Shown piece by piece: positions 47,725 to 59,985 of a stretch of 64,000 nucleotides of DNA. A program made the translations under genes and the position numbers. The notes below the pieces were generated by a model. It ran no database searches and was not told the origin of the DNA. It saw nothing but the letters and a program-made list of their open reading frames with translations. Source of the stretch: Stenogyne calaminthoides (lineage: Eukaryota > Streptophyta > Magnoliopsida > Lamiales > Lamiaceae); the NCBI GenBank assembly GCA_037126765.1, contig JBBCBC010000001.1, forward strand, positions 31,542,804 to 31,606,803, read 5' to 3'. Position 1 is the first letter of the stretch. Each line of letters begins with the position of its first letter.

Positions 47725-50700
47725 ACAAGACTTTGATGATGTGATGTGGCATTTTACGGGCTTTTACGGAAACCCGAGAACGCAGTACCATTTTCATTCA
47801 TGGTCATTGTTACGAAGGCTTGCAAGTGTGAATTCCAACAATAATATTTTGTGGGTGGTCGGAGGCAATTTTAATGAAACGTGTGTCGCTCGGGAGAAGT
47901 GGTGGGGTGTGCCAACGCCGCCATCCCAGTTGCTGGATTTTAATGGCGCGTTACATGATACAAATTTGATGGACCATGGGGCCGAATGGCCATTTTATAC
48001 ATAGAACAACAAGCAACGTGGAGCAGATCTTATTTTACAGACTTGATCGATACGTGGCTAATGAAGTTTGGCGTCGTCTCTTTCCCTGCTGAGCGGTACG
48101 CAATTTATCATACTATGGATCCGACTATAGGCCGATTCTACTTAAAGATCGTGGAACACTACGACAGCGGCCATTTCCAAGTACGTCTCGCTTCATGTTT
48201 GAGCAAAGATGGCTGGCTTAAAGATAGTTGGCACTCTCATGCACACGCATGCTTACCCTCGGTGTTGTGGGTCATTGCACTAGATCTCTAGGGTTGGGCG
48301 ACCCATTCAATTGGTCCAATTTAATGCAAAATCTGTTAAACACGTCAACTTATAGATCAAACATTGGACATTAAACTCGGGTCTATTAATGACGTGGAGG
48401 TTAATCACCTTGAGCATGAACTATAAAAGCTACTTGCGAAAGAGGAGTTTCATTGGCAACAGAGGTCTCACACGAAATGGCTACAAGCTGGGGACCACAA
48501 CACAACATACTTTCATAACCTTGCATCTAAAAGTCATCGACGGAATGCTATGCAGGGTTTGTTCGATCACCAGGGGATATGGCATACTCAGTCGGACGAA
48601 ATAACTAAATTGGTCCATGATTTTTTCATGGAACTATTTGCGTCCCAACGACCATCGCAAGACGACCTTAATAGAGTACTATTGCAAGTCCCGTTGGTAG
48701 TAACTGACGACATGAATACCAGCCTACTAGCTCCTTTCACTGAGGCGGAAGTTAAGCAGGCCATCTTTGATATCCATCCCACCAAGGCGCCTGGCCCAGA
48801 CGGTTTCCCCGCGTTATTCTACCATCAAACGTGGGACATCATCGCGCCAGAGGTTACGTCGTCCATCTTAGGCATCTTAAATGAGGGGGCGGACTTGGAG
48901 GAGTGGAACTCCACATTGGTCACACTTATTCCAAAGACCAATAAGCCCATCACCCTCAAGGACTATCGGCCCATTAGTCTATGTAATGTGGCATATAAAA
49001 TTGTGGTCAAGGCAATCACCAATCGATTTCGTCATGTGCTCGACCGAATCATTGACCCCACTCAGAGTGCATTCGTTCCTGGTCGCCTGATCACAGATAA
49101 TGTCCTAATTGCATATGAATGTATGCATGGGATTTGCAATTGCAAGTCCTCAGAGGGTTACGCAGCATTAAAACTGGACATGAGCAAAACGTATGACCGA
49201 GTCGAGTGGGCGTATCTGAAAACCCTCATGATGCACATGGGCTTCCATCCACACTGGACAACACTGATCATGCGTTGTGTCGGGTCAATTACGTATGCTT
49301 TCCAGGTTAACGATTTTATCACTCCTCCCATTATCCCGGGACGTGGACTGCGCCAAGGAGACCCGTTATCATCATATATGTTTGTTCTTTGAACCCAGGG
49401 GCTTGCATCCGTACTTGCCCGATTTCAATAGAATGGCATGATCCAGGGGGTCCGGGTGGCACGAGGAGCACCGGTGGTAGCACACTTATTTTTGTTGATG
49501 ACAATCTTGTGTTTGTTAAGGCTACAGCGGCAGGATGCCAAAATCTTAAGAGTTGTCTGATGCAGTACGAACGTGCCAGATGATCAATTACGATAAATCG
49601 GCAATCACTTTTAGTCGCCGCACCCCGCTCAATGTTCAGCAGGTAATTCGACGCTCCTTGGGTATCTGTGTTGCACAGGGGCATGACATGTATCTAGGGT
49701 TACCCACATTCACAATTAGGGCCAAGAGACTACAATTTGCATACCTAAGGGACCGAGTACAAGCAAGAATACAAGGATGGACACTTAAAAACTTATCCGA
49801 TGGCGGCAAGAAGGTCCTCCTTAAGGTGGTATTACAGGCCATCCCTTCATACGCAATGTCATGCTTTCGACTCTCGACATCCCTCTGTGCAGACATAGAG
49901 ACATTGATGACCAGATTCTGGTGGAGCTCTACGCCGCAGAACAGGAAGCTGCATTGGGCATCGTGGGACGTTCTCAGTCGCCCTAAGATGGAAGGAGGGT
50001 TGGGCTTCAGGAAGCTGGTTCTGTTCAATAAAGCCCTCCTAGCGAAGCAACTCTGGCGTATGATTCACGCACCATACTCTTTGGTAGCCTCAATTTTTCG
50101 AGCTAGGTACTATCAAAATATTGACATCATGGAGGCACCCTTGGACACTAACCCGTCTTATATATGGAGATCATTATGTTGGAGTAGAGATGTCCTTAAT
50201 CACGGCCTCATCTGGCGTATTGGGATGGCACGAAGGTATGGGCCTATAAGGATGCTTGGATTTCGGGGCTTGCATCAGGTACAATCTCTTCACGCCATGC
50301 GCTTTGCTCAATGGTGTGCTGTCGCCGGCACCCAAAAATAAATATATATACCTTAGCTAATACACTAATGTAGTAGGATAAGTAAGGGTCGATCCCACGG
50401 GGAATAGTGAAATCCAATTGAACAATTCGTGTACGAAAGTAATTAAAAAGAAAATGGGGGGAGTTGGTTGGTTTATTCTATAACTACTAGAAAGCATATA
50501 AATAAAAGGAAAACAATAAATAAAAAAAAAGTATTCCAATTCCCAATTCATTAATCCCTTGATGTTTTGACTTTTCTAATTAAATGTATCGTTTGCTCAA
50601 CTTTACTCTCAGACTAATGACCCTCAATAAACAACAAGCTCTGTTTTTCGGTTTTATCCCTTAATTTTATCCAATTGAAATAAGCTTTTCAACGAACCTT

Positions 50701-52792
50701 TTTAACTGAACAGTCTAGATACGATCTAAATTTAATTCTGTAAAAGCATTAGTCTCTAGGATAAAGGTCAAATAAACTCTCGAATACGCAAGCTCGATTC
50801 GAAAGAATTTAATTTATATCACTAGTTGTTACCAATTGTCATATGCACACAACAATTATGGATTACGCGATACGAACTAACAGACATGCAAGAATAAAAT
50901 AACCTAGATGATCAATCTAAATTAATTACCCAAACATTCAAGAATTTAAAACAGATGATATAAATAATCTGAGAATAAGAGTGTCACAAACGATATTAAA
51001 TTTAACTAGTAGTCATCAAAACACAATTTCAGAAATCCCCGAAATGGGAATAAAAGTCTAAACAAGAAAATAAGCCAAGAACAAACTCAATAAAACCGTC
51101 TGTTCCCTAATTCTCCTGCCTCCCCCTCCAAGTGACGTGCGTGTAATATATAAATATATGTTTGCGGCTGCTGCTTGCTTTCTTCTCCACCAAGAAAAGA
51201 CCTATATGTATTAGGTCTCTCATGGGCCTTATTTACCAGTCTTTCACAGCTTACGTGATTAACCAATTCATCAGCTTTAATAACTAGCTTTTGGGCTTTC
51301 ATTAATGGGCCGACTCCCCTGTGAACTTCCGTCAGCATATTGAGCTCCCAATGCTCTTGCAATGGGCCCTTCGACCTGCATTCAATATTTTTTATAAATA
51401 TGGCTCGTCTCAAGTTTCATCAAAATATTGCAAAAAGATCTGAAATTCACTAAAAATACAAAATCAAAGCACATGAGACTTAAATAAAATAAATCGAGTA
51501 AACACAAAAGAATAGTAAATTAATAATCTCAAAATTATCACAATAAGCACATTAATAACACACTAAACTCGACTTATCACTCAAATTCCAAAGTAGTGAG
51601 GTTTATTACACCCGATCGGACATGGGATCTCGACCTTGCTTCTCGTTCTTTTCTTCCGTATGAGCTAGCTGCAATCCAACGGATACCGTTGGCACTGACT
51701 GGTTACCAGGATGTGCGGTATTGGCGTCATACAAGTAATGATGAGTATATCATCTAATCGTGATATCAAGTGATGTATAATGCAACTCATCTTTCGTCGC
51801 CTATTTCTTCGTCGATGCATGTGGTCGGCACGCAACCCTAGTGGAAATGGCTATGGGCATTAAATATTCCCCTGAAAATTAAGGTATTCATGTGGCGTCT
51901 CATGCACGACTTCTTGCCAACGGAGGCCGCCTTACACAGACGCCACGTCACGCTGCCACCCTCTTGTGCCATATGTGGCTTCTGGTCAGCGGATACTGCG
52001 CACGCCTTATTTTGGTGCTCGCCGACCCGGCTCTATTGGAAGAGGACAGACTTATGGCCACACTTAAAACGACGGGGTGATGGGAATGCAGTGGAATTTG
52101 TCCATTATATGCATTCATGCCTCAATGCGAAGGAGTTTGAGAGATGGACAGTTCTGCTCTGGGGAGTATGGCGAGCTCGGTGTGATTATCTTCACCAGCA
52201 GCAACAAACAGCTAACGGCGCAGGCACACAGAAGGATCCTACTTTCCACCCACATTCAGCCACATCATTTCTCCAAAATTATTAGTAGGCGGCTTCTAGA
52301 ATGACGCACAGTCCTCCGACACCACACTTCAACGCCACAGTGGGCCACACGACCTTCACTCTATCAGTGGATGTTGCTTTTGACGACGACGAGTTTAAAT
52401 ACGCGGTGGGCTACATAATCGGTAACGAGATGGGAGAGCCTATCCTAGCAGGGTGCACTCCCATCCGTCCCCCAGGCTCGGTCCTCGCAGCGGAGCTAGA
52501 GGCTGTGCGAGTAGGGCTAGAGAGATACACTGAAACCCAACTTTCACAAGTTGAGATCATATCGGACTCCCAATTGGCCTTTTCGGTAATATCTGGTAAG
52601 AAGAAGTATTTTGGGCCAGAGGCCATCATAGTGCAACAGATACATGCTATGAATTTAGTTGTCCTAGCGAGGGAATTCGTGTTTGTACCACGGCAGGCGA
52701 ACACCTTGGCCCACAAACTGGCCAAATTTGCAACTACCTCTCCCACTCCTCACGATTGGATTGGTGCAGAGATCCCATTCTGGGCTAGATGA
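47725..52792 (+). pseudogene. LINE ORF2: endonuclease, RT, zinc finger, RNase H
   Basis: Endonuclease end (47730-48120): MWHFTGFYGNPRTQYHFHSW, WVVGGNFNE, RLDRYVANEVW. Linker with KWLQAGDHNTTYFH (about 48470-48520). RT (48550-49392): KAPGPDGFPALFY, LVTLIPKTNKP, DYRPISLCNVAYK, QSAFVPGRLITDN, LKLDMSKTYDRVEW, GRGLRQGDPLS. After a frame change the catalytic box reads FVDD (about 49492) instead of the usual FADD. The thumb region is 49553-50311 (YLGLPTF, WTLKNLSDGGKKVLLK). After solo LTR F the zinc-binding RT segment is at 51890-52060 (CAICGF) and RNase H at 52301-52792 (DVAFDDD, AAELEAVRVGLE, IISDSQLAF). Several stops and frame changes are present. Confidence 0.9.
50312..51579. mobile_element. Solo LTR F inside the LINE
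   Basis: A 1,268-bp insertion with TG...CA ends (tggtgtgctgtcgcc...cgacttatca) and 5-bp TSD CTCAA (50307-50311 and 51580-51584). It is AT-rich, with the block gtaagggtcgatcccacgggga (50380-50402) that I recognise from several plant LTRs. There are no coding domains. Orientation is not decided. Confidence 0.82.
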
Positions 52793-52906
52793 TCAATTGT
52801 GTTTCACTTGTATCTGCGATGGCCCAGGGGATGTTGTTTGTCAGACAGTCAAAAAAATAGGGTCTTTTCAAGAGTCTGAAAAAAAATTCTGAGTTTTTAC
52901 TTCTGG

Positions 52907-52993
52907 AAGATGCGTTGTCTGCGAAAAATGGTTTGCACTTTAGTTCAAACTTTGAACTAAAAAGTCAAAAACCATTTTTTCGCTGTGCATCTT
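52907..52993. repeat. Foldback element or long hairpin
   Basis: Two arms of about 43 bp, almost head to head, starting aagatgcg and ending cgctgtgcatctt. They share gcgaaaaa-tggttt and agttcaaa, with small indels. The centre is agttcaaac-tttgaact. It could be a small inverted-repeat transposon or a structured RNA; no flanking duplication was recognised. Confidence 0.7.
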
Positions 52994-54212
52994 AAAAAAA
53001 AACTATAAAGAAAATGCAGACTTCTGATGAATTTTCCCAAAAAAATTATGTATATTGGCAAAAAAAAAAATACCCGTAAAAAAAAAAGGATAACCCATGA
53101 AATAAACCGACAATATTAATATCATCTTGTCAGTATCATCTCATATGCCAGGTGTATGTTGTCATAGAATGATGGATCCCCTCCACCATTTCTTTTTATA
53201 TGGACATGTCATGCGCCCATGTTATGTTTATTGAACTGTACCATGTGAAATGCTGTATTTTAATAATTGACCTTATTTTGTCCACTATTTTCTTTTTCCT
53301 CCAATATTAACAGATTATAGTTCACGGGAAAAATCGTTCATTCATCACTAATAAATGAGCGCCGATCAGACACAATGTACAGCCATTCCCCATGACATTA
53401 TTCCGAGGGATATACATGTCTCTCTATCATTTCTATTAATTAACATAAACTTACGGGGCAGTTCGATATATTCAGAGGATCTATTTAGGCCCCAACTAGG
53501 TTCAGCCAAAGGTCAGACTTTTGAAAACTCATTTTTATAAATAAAATTATTGAGTGAGTTTATTGTGCAATCAAGTGCACTGTGCACTTATATAACAATC
53601 CATTTAAAAAAATATTTTATCCATTAAATATATTTGACATATTTTAATGAATATACGAATAGGATTTAGGCGAGTGTACGGATCTTACATCCGTGCACCA
53701 GTTGCACATAAGACTTTGTCCAAATTATTTATTTGTTAGCACAGTTCACATCTTTAATTAAGTACATTTATTTTAGTTTTATTGTTTTACTCCATCTATG
53801 CCATAGTTGTTTGTACATTTAATGTAGGCACAATATTTATGTAAAAAATATTTATTAATATTTAAGGTGATAAAGTAATAAAGTGTGAAGATATCAATGA
53901 TAATTCTATTTTATTAAAAATATAATATAAGTGATAAAGTGAAAAAGTGTTGAAGATATATGATAAATAAATTGTGTTTAAAAAATTTGAATTAAAATAG
54001 GTTTTGCCATTAAAGAAAACCAAATAAGTATGGGACAGAGGAGAAATGGTTAAAATCTTAAAGCAATATGCTATGTTCTTTTTTAACATTTTATACTTTT
54101 TCGTCTTTATGTAGCTTTGGTATATTTAAAAATTAATTTTGCTGTATTTCCTTTTTAATTTCTAGCCCTTCTCATCATTCATTCATGCATCTAACTCATT
54201 TGAGTGGATCTC
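52994..54212. other. AT-rich intergenic DNA
   Basis: No gene. The subsegment 53564-53712 has partly inverted ends (gtgcactgtgcactta and ggatcttacatccgtgcac) and may be an old MITE related to that at 54213. The rest shows only A/T runs and unconvincing short ORFs. Confidence 0.55.
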
Positions 54213-54378
54213 ATGTACACTAAAATGTATCGTGCACTTATAGTGCATTTTAAACTCATACAATTATTTTTTCATATTAATAGTTATACGATTCAGTGTA
54301 AATAAATTACATTTTTCAGCATAATAAATTGCACGATTTTAAAATACACTATGATTGCACAGTGTACCTAGGTGCATA
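54213..54378. mobile_element. MITE-like inverted-repeat element
   Basis: The left arm (atgtacactaaaatgtatcg and onwards to gtgcattttaaa) pairs with the complement of the right arm (ttttaaaatacactatgattgcac to ggtgcat) over roughly 40 bp with mismatches. The centre is AT-rich. No clear target duplication was identified. Confidence 0.5.
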
Positions 54379-54647
54379 TCAGACCTACCAACTCATTTAT
54401 TCAGTTACTTATTAATTCGATTTGATACTTTAATCTTACCTAATATGAGACCATCGCATAATACATTTTGCCTTCTAATAGTTTTTTTTGTTTTTTTAAA
54501 GCAAATATCTCGAACTCTCAGGCATTGATAGCAGTCACTCGAGTTATCCCATTTTATCATAGTTATTCATCTATTGTCAAATTTATTTGGGGGGTTTTTG
54601 GTCCAATAATTTGGAAAGTGACGGATGAGGGTGAGAATTAACGATCC

Positions 54648-54773
54648 TTTGCAGTAATTTACGGTGCATTTTTCACTGTGAACTACTAGATCACATACAC
54701 TCACACATGTATGTATGTGTGCATGTGTAATCTTACAATCCATAGTAAAAAATGCACCGTAAAATACTGCAGA
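54648..54773. mobile_element. MITE with 26-bp terminal inverted repeats
   Basis: The left arm tttgcagtaatttacggtgc (continuing attttt) pairs with the complement of the right arm ending gcaccgtaaaatactgcaga, with two or three mismatches. The 126-bp element has a central alternating tract acatgtatgtatgtgtgcat. The flanking duplication is uncertain. Confidence 0.65.
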
Positions 54774-55540
54774 GAATTCATTTTTGAGAATTAAAGGGAT
54801 TGCTAGATACGCATACGTAGAAAGAAATTGAATCAAATCAACCTCACTTTGGAGGAATGAGTAATTTCGATGTGGAATCAAACCCAAACTTAACTACACA
54901 ATAATTTCATCTTTATTTTTATTTTGATTTCCATTCGTAACGACAAATTTCATGTAATTAATAATTAATACAAAACATACAATTTCATTTTCTTTTGGGA
55001 TTAAATTAGGAATTTTGTGTAGGTTACAATTTATATATATATATATAAATATATATATATATGTATATATCTCCTTTAATTCTCTCCCAAGAACATAATG
55101 CCGCTGAATTTGACTTGAAGAACTCGTTCAGAGAATTTTGCACCTTGATGTCGGATGTAAAATCATTGAGAGTTGATTGTTAAATTTGAAGAAGTTGTTT
55201 AAGCAAATAAAATTTGCACCCAATTAAACGGTGACACGTGTATAAAATTTATATTAATATTAATTAATTATTTATTGGGAATTTACTAAATTAATTTTCA
55301 AAACTAAATATTTAAATGACTGATATTTAATATATATATACGATACAAACCAGTCAAATTTTACGAGCATTCAGAGACTCGTATGTGGCGAATCAAACTG
55401 ATATTTGGTCATAATGAGAACAAAATTAATGACTAGTCAATCAAATTAATGATCTGCGTTAATTAATTACACCAATCAAATCCCTCCGACCAACCAGAGG
55501 CTGCCACGTGGCACCTCAATTAAGAAAGGTTTGACATCCT
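54774..55540. other. AT-rich DNA with an AT microsatellite
   Basis: An (AT)n-type tract occupies 55031-55070. The remainder is AT-rich without gene signals. The end (about 55490-55550) contains cacgtg and ccctataaatagagg, which lead into the next segment. Confidence 0.6.
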
Positions 55541-56005
55541 TTACCCTATAAATAGAGGTCAAACTCATTCATTCAACACATCAACATTCTAGACGATTCA
55601 GACGAGCAAGATAAGAAGAGTCCAGAGCTCCCTGCAACCGTTCTTGAAGATTCGAAGCTTCTCCAAAGGCGTTCTTCGTACAAAGCATCCAGAAATGACG
55701 TTCGATCAGAGATTAAGGCTCGAAATCCCTCCGATCAAGCGTTTCTTCAAAGGCAAACTTTGAAGATTTGAAGACGTTCTTCATCAACTTCAAGTGTTCT
55801 TCGTGCGAGCCCTCCAAAAATGACACCCGATCCGAGATAAAGGTGTTCAGCCCCTCCGATTCGACGTTTCTCCTCAAACGCGTTCTTCGTTCAATCCTTG
55901 AAGATTCGAAGATCTTCATCAAGAACTCGAAGATTCAAAGTCGTTCATCATCAAGTTCAAAGACGTTCGTCCATAAAATCTTCAAAAGCCATGTTCGAAT
56001 CAAAA
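55541..56005 (+). other. Promoter-like box and repeated leader, probably part of an LTR
   Basis: TATAAATA near 55547-55554 is followed by a non-AT-rich tract with two copies of a 125-bp unit (gttcttcgt at 55671 and 55796, each followed by aaaatgac or gaaatgac and ctccgat), plus a partial third near 55882. Structure and position, directly before a diverged family-B LTR end, suggest a chimeric or variant LTR. No protein is recognised. Confidence 0.45.
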
Positions 56006-56735
56006 CAAGATATTCAAATCCACACTATAAATACAAGTTCTTCCTTCATTATTGAGTGTGGAAAAAAGTGTGAAACATCCATCAAGCCAAATCATCTAGC
56101 ATTTCCACCATAGAACACTGAGCAAGAAATACACGCTTATATATTCAAGAGTGTTCTATCCTAGATCTAAGCACAAATGTAATATCCTAAGCTTAGAGAG
56201 TTTTTCTCATCCTTAGCATCGAGGCAAAAACAAATGTAAGGGAAAATCTCACCCTAGTTGGATACCAAACAATCTTATACCTAAACCCACAAAGTTAGTT
56301 TAAGTTTTGTTAAGCAAGGATTGTAAGCTAGTTGGACTAGCTTACTTTCTGGGTGAGAGTGAGAACTCGTTAAACATCTAGCAATCCCGAAAGGGAGGGT
56401 AGGCAATCCCGTGAGGGTGATAAGTCCCGTGAGAGTGAGAACTCATTAAACATCTGTATGGTGTTGGACTAACACGTTAATCTAAGTCCAGTTGGTTAAG
56501 TTGGTGCCCCTTGTGATAGGGAAGAGTGGATGTAGGAGTTGGACTCCGAACCACTATAAATCGTGTGTTCTTTACTACTTTATGTTCTTACTTGCCATAT
56601 GCATTCGATTATAAGCAAAACACATCGATTGGTTTAAAAACGAAAAAAAAAGTTGGTATCACCATTCCCTCACCCCTGTTTTATATGCATTACATGATAT
56701 TTCTGCATTTCATGGGTTTTACACCGGGACCAACA
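56006..56735 (+). mobile_element. Diverged family-B LTR, 3' part
   Basis: Similarity to the B LTRs starts at attcaaatccacactataaa and runs through ttagcatcgaggc, gtgttggactaacac and accactataaatcgtgtg to the terminus caccgggaccaaca at 56735. In its middle it also resembles family A (gataaatcc/ggttaagttggtgcccc), so it looks intermediate between A and B LTRs. The sequence after it (tcaggtgcaat) is not a primer binding site. Confidence 0.75.
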
Positions 56736-57186
56736 TCAGGTGCAATATGGTTCTATGGCAATCGCCCCCAAGATACAATGACTTAAAACTTTTCGACCGC
56801 TACACTACGAATCGAAAAGTATTGGTGAACAGACTCGAGTATCCGAAACTTTCTAACTCGACTCTAATGCAGGACCTACAATTCTAGAATGTCATGTATG
56901 CATATTGTAGTTGAATCTCTTGACAACTCACATCATTGTCTCTGAGATCGATGTAAAATCGATTTTTGAAATGAACAATGTGGGAGTCTTTATATAAACT
57001 TTAAAAAATTATAGGTATAGTAGTTGTGACTCTTCAAGATAAACTTCATTATCTAAAAAGTCGCAACCTTTAGAAAGCCGACAATTATTCACCAAAAGGT
57101 ATAAATTAAATTTTCTAGAAGACACATCATTTGGAATATAATTCTTTTAACATAAAGACATGACATTTCATGTCCACATATTACTA
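56736..57186. other. Unassigned DNA left of the Mutator-like element
   Basis: No ORF or element boundary is recognised. A short palindrome-like segment cttttcgaccg/cgaatcgaaaag (about 56785-56818) is present. Confidence 0.5.
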
Positions 57187-57836
57187 TTAATACTAGGGTT
57201 AATTCTAAATAAAACACATTTTTTTGGCCAAATATCAATTTAATCACGACCTTCAAGATTATTTTATTAAAGTCCAACCTTTGATATTATTGTAAATCGA
57301 TACACGTTTTTTTCCTCCGGCCGTAAAGAGGTGACGTGGCTCACCGGAGCATGTGTATACTTGTCAATTAGGATGATACATATTAAATAATATTTTTTTA
57401 ATTATTCCACATCATATTACACATCTTCTATTATTAACACTTTTGAAATAAATTAAAACAAAACATAATAATTAAAAGAAGTTAAAACCAAACAGTTCAT
57501 CTTCATCGTCCCTTCATCTTCGCCCTTTCACCGCCGCAACTTCACCAAAAAGTCAATTGGTTCTGCAAAATTCAAAACCCTCATAATCGCAAAACCACAT
57601 ACTTCACCCCAAATTTGAGTTTTGTGAATCTCCAAAATTGGATTTTGAGTCAAATCACAGAATCTCCAAAGCAAATCTTTATCCCCAAAATCGCATACGC
57701 GAATTTGGTTAAGATTTGCAGTGAAAATAAAATTCTACCTCAAATTTTCAGAATTACACATCAAATAAACAACGATTAAAATAAAATCAATCTCAAATTG
57801 CAAATAAAATTTCTATCAATTTCATAAAATTGATCG

Positions 57837-59097
57837 TGTTGGGAAATGAATTTAATAAAAAGGATTTTGATTAGATCCCAAAACCCCTGAGTATGACATG
57901 TTCAGGATAAATCTTGATAGATAAATCAGGATTCAGTTTTAGAGTGTTCAGGATATTATCTGCACCATGTATAGTCGGCAGATATAGAAACGTGTTAGTT
58001 TCAAGACTCAAGAAAAATCGAGATATCAAGACTTCGATGAGATCTTGAGAACCGAAGGCTCGAGAGAACTCAAGACTCGAGAAACTCGAAGACTCGAGAG
58101 AACTCGAAGACTCGGAGAAATATCAAGGCACAAGATAATTACTAAAAACTTCAAGAATGTCTTCAATGCTCAAGATATCCTGAATGTTCCGAGGCAATCG
58201 TTCGAGGAATATAGCCGATTGGAATCTAGGCGACGTGGACCAACGAGAGGAAGACAACCACTGAAAAAAGTCAAGCGGAACTTCTGAAAGAATAGTATGG
58301 ATTTGAATGTGATTCTCTCCAATCGGTGACATTCAAATCCACACTATAAATACAAGTTCTTCCTTCATTATCGAATGTGGATGCGTGGAGATTATGCACA
58401 AAATGCTACAAAGCCAAAGAAATATAGTCAAAAAGCATTCCCACCCTAGAACACAAGTCCAGAGATATACAAATATATTCAAAGAGTGTTCTAGAACCCA
58501 ACCTAAGCAACCCACGATGTATCATAAGCTTAGAGAGATTTTCCCAACCTTAGCATTGAGGCTAAACCATTGTAAGGAAAAATCTCACCATAGTTGGAGA
58601 CAACACCAAACCCAAAACCCAAACCCCAGTGGTGAAGTGAGGTAGTTGTTAGCAAACCCAGTGAGGGTGATAAGTCCCGAAAAGAGTGTGAACTCGTTAA
58701 ACATCTAAGAGTTTGAGTTAGTAAACTACGGAGGTAGTCGAAAGCTCCAGGTCGGGTTGAGTTAGTAAACTACGTGGAGTAGTCCAAAAACTTCGGGGCG
58801 AAGTTGAGTAAGTAAACTACGAGGTAGTCGAAAAAGCTCGAAGTTGATAGTGAATTTCTCTGAAGAGTCAGGGAGAGTGGATGTAGGACTGGTTGTCCGA
58901 ACCACTATATATTGCTGTGTTGTTTACTGCTTTATGTTTATACTTGTCATATGCATCTAGTTATAAGCAAAACACAACACATGAGCTCAATAGTAAAAAA
59001 ATTGGAAACACTCTGCCCTCACCCCTGTTTTATATGCACCGAAATAAAATGTTTTGCTTCCGCACGCGCAAAATAGGTTTTCCCACCGGGACCAACA
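57837..59097 (+). repeat. 5' LTR of element B
   Basis: It begins tgttgggaaatgaatttaat and ends ccaccgggaccaaca. It holds the inverted repeat plus TATA box at 58298-58352. Compared with the 3' LTR and the copy at 1-1085, it reads tcga where they read tcaga at several sites. Confidence 0.95.
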
Positions 59098-59206
59098 AGT
59101 GGTATCAGAGCAGGTGCTCAAAAGATTACTTTTTCAATGTAATCACTGAAAGCGAGATCCATTTTTAAAACCTGTCTCTGATCTGATACCAACAAGTGGT
59201 ATCAAG
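59098..59206 (+). other. PBS of element B and a second PBS-like palindrome
   Basis: The true PBS is TGGTATCAGAGCAGG at 59100-59114, right after the LTR. About 85 bp further, 59186-59206, the sequence tgataccaacaagtggtatca is a palindrome that repeats the LTR-end/PBS junction (accaacaagtggtatca). This looks like a footprint of template switching or a second copy of the junction. Confidence 0.8.
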
Positions 59207-59227
59207 GAAACAGAAAGTTTTACACAA

Positions 59228-59985
59228 CAATGGAATAATAGAACTTTTCATTGATAAAGACCCGAAGGTCAGGTTACATTACAAGTTACAAATGCAAAGA
59301 GAACCTGGAGGTCAATACATAACTCTAAACCCTAAACCTTTAAGCCATAACCCTAAACCTTCATCCAAACCCAAACCCGATCTACAGGGTAGTGATTAAG
59401 AGGAGGAGAGAGAGAGATTTTAAGATCTCATGCTCTCATTTTCCCCCACTTAACGAGGTGAGGAAGGCTTGAAAGGTAATCCTATGCCAAAACCGATGGA
59501 CTCTCCAATGGAGTGAGAGCGGCCTTGATAGGATTTTTAAGCCAGGAGCCCTAAGAAAGAGTCAGTGGGCTCTCCAGCTGTTAAATGGTGAGTTGATATA
59601 GGAAGATCAACTGTTGTCTGATCAAGATCGTATATCAAACTCACGTTCATTTTCAGACTGAGTCTGCTAATGCTGGTTACGTCATCCAGAAAGACACATA
59701 AGGTGCATACGATTAGGAGAAGTGTCTTCTCAGTTGCGACAGCAGATCCGACACCCTGATGGTAGAGAAGCTTAGCAACGATTGTATGAGAAATCTTTGA
59801 TGACGACGAGAACGCAAAAAAGGACACACACAGGTTGATTTGAGAAGATGAAATCATGGAAAAGGGGGTAAAAATGTTTGCCGGAAGTCTCACCGGAAAC
59901 AAGGGTTCACCAGGATACATGATTCTACAAAGAAGATAAGTATGGTGAATGAGTTATGTCGTGTAAAATATTGGTCCAATTTATA
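59228..59985 (-). CDS. Antisense unit of element B with ORF 59920-59537
   Basis: The TATA-like box TATAAATT (59985-59978) precedes an ORF of 127 residues (59920-59537) and a 3' part ending near 59228 with the same block as A2 (gggtctttatcaatgaaaa and ttattccattgttg). The protein shares SSSSKISHTI, AKLLYH, LLLIVCTLC and RLSLK with the A2 ORF and ends HLTAGEPTDSFLGLLA. No known domain. The 3' part carries telomere-like blocks (accctaaacc near 59327-59356). It is the only conserved coding sequence in B and is opposite to the element's own transcription. Confidence 0.6.

Larger units (their letters stand above)
47725..52864 (+). mobile_element. 5'-truncated L1-type LINE, split by solo LTR F
   Basis: LINE sequence starts inside the endonuclease domain and ends near a short A-rich stretch (aaaaaaatag, about 52850). 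A 9-bp identity ttttcaaga at 47716-47724 and 52865-52873 could be its target duplication, but the A4 sequence does not clearly resume after it. ORF1 and the 5' end are absent. Confidence 0.8.

Noticed and set aside
47986..48291. ORF in the LINE endonuclease region as a separate gene
   Set aside because: The endonuclease frame (RLDRYVANEVW) runs through this DNA in another frame; this ORF is its shadow.
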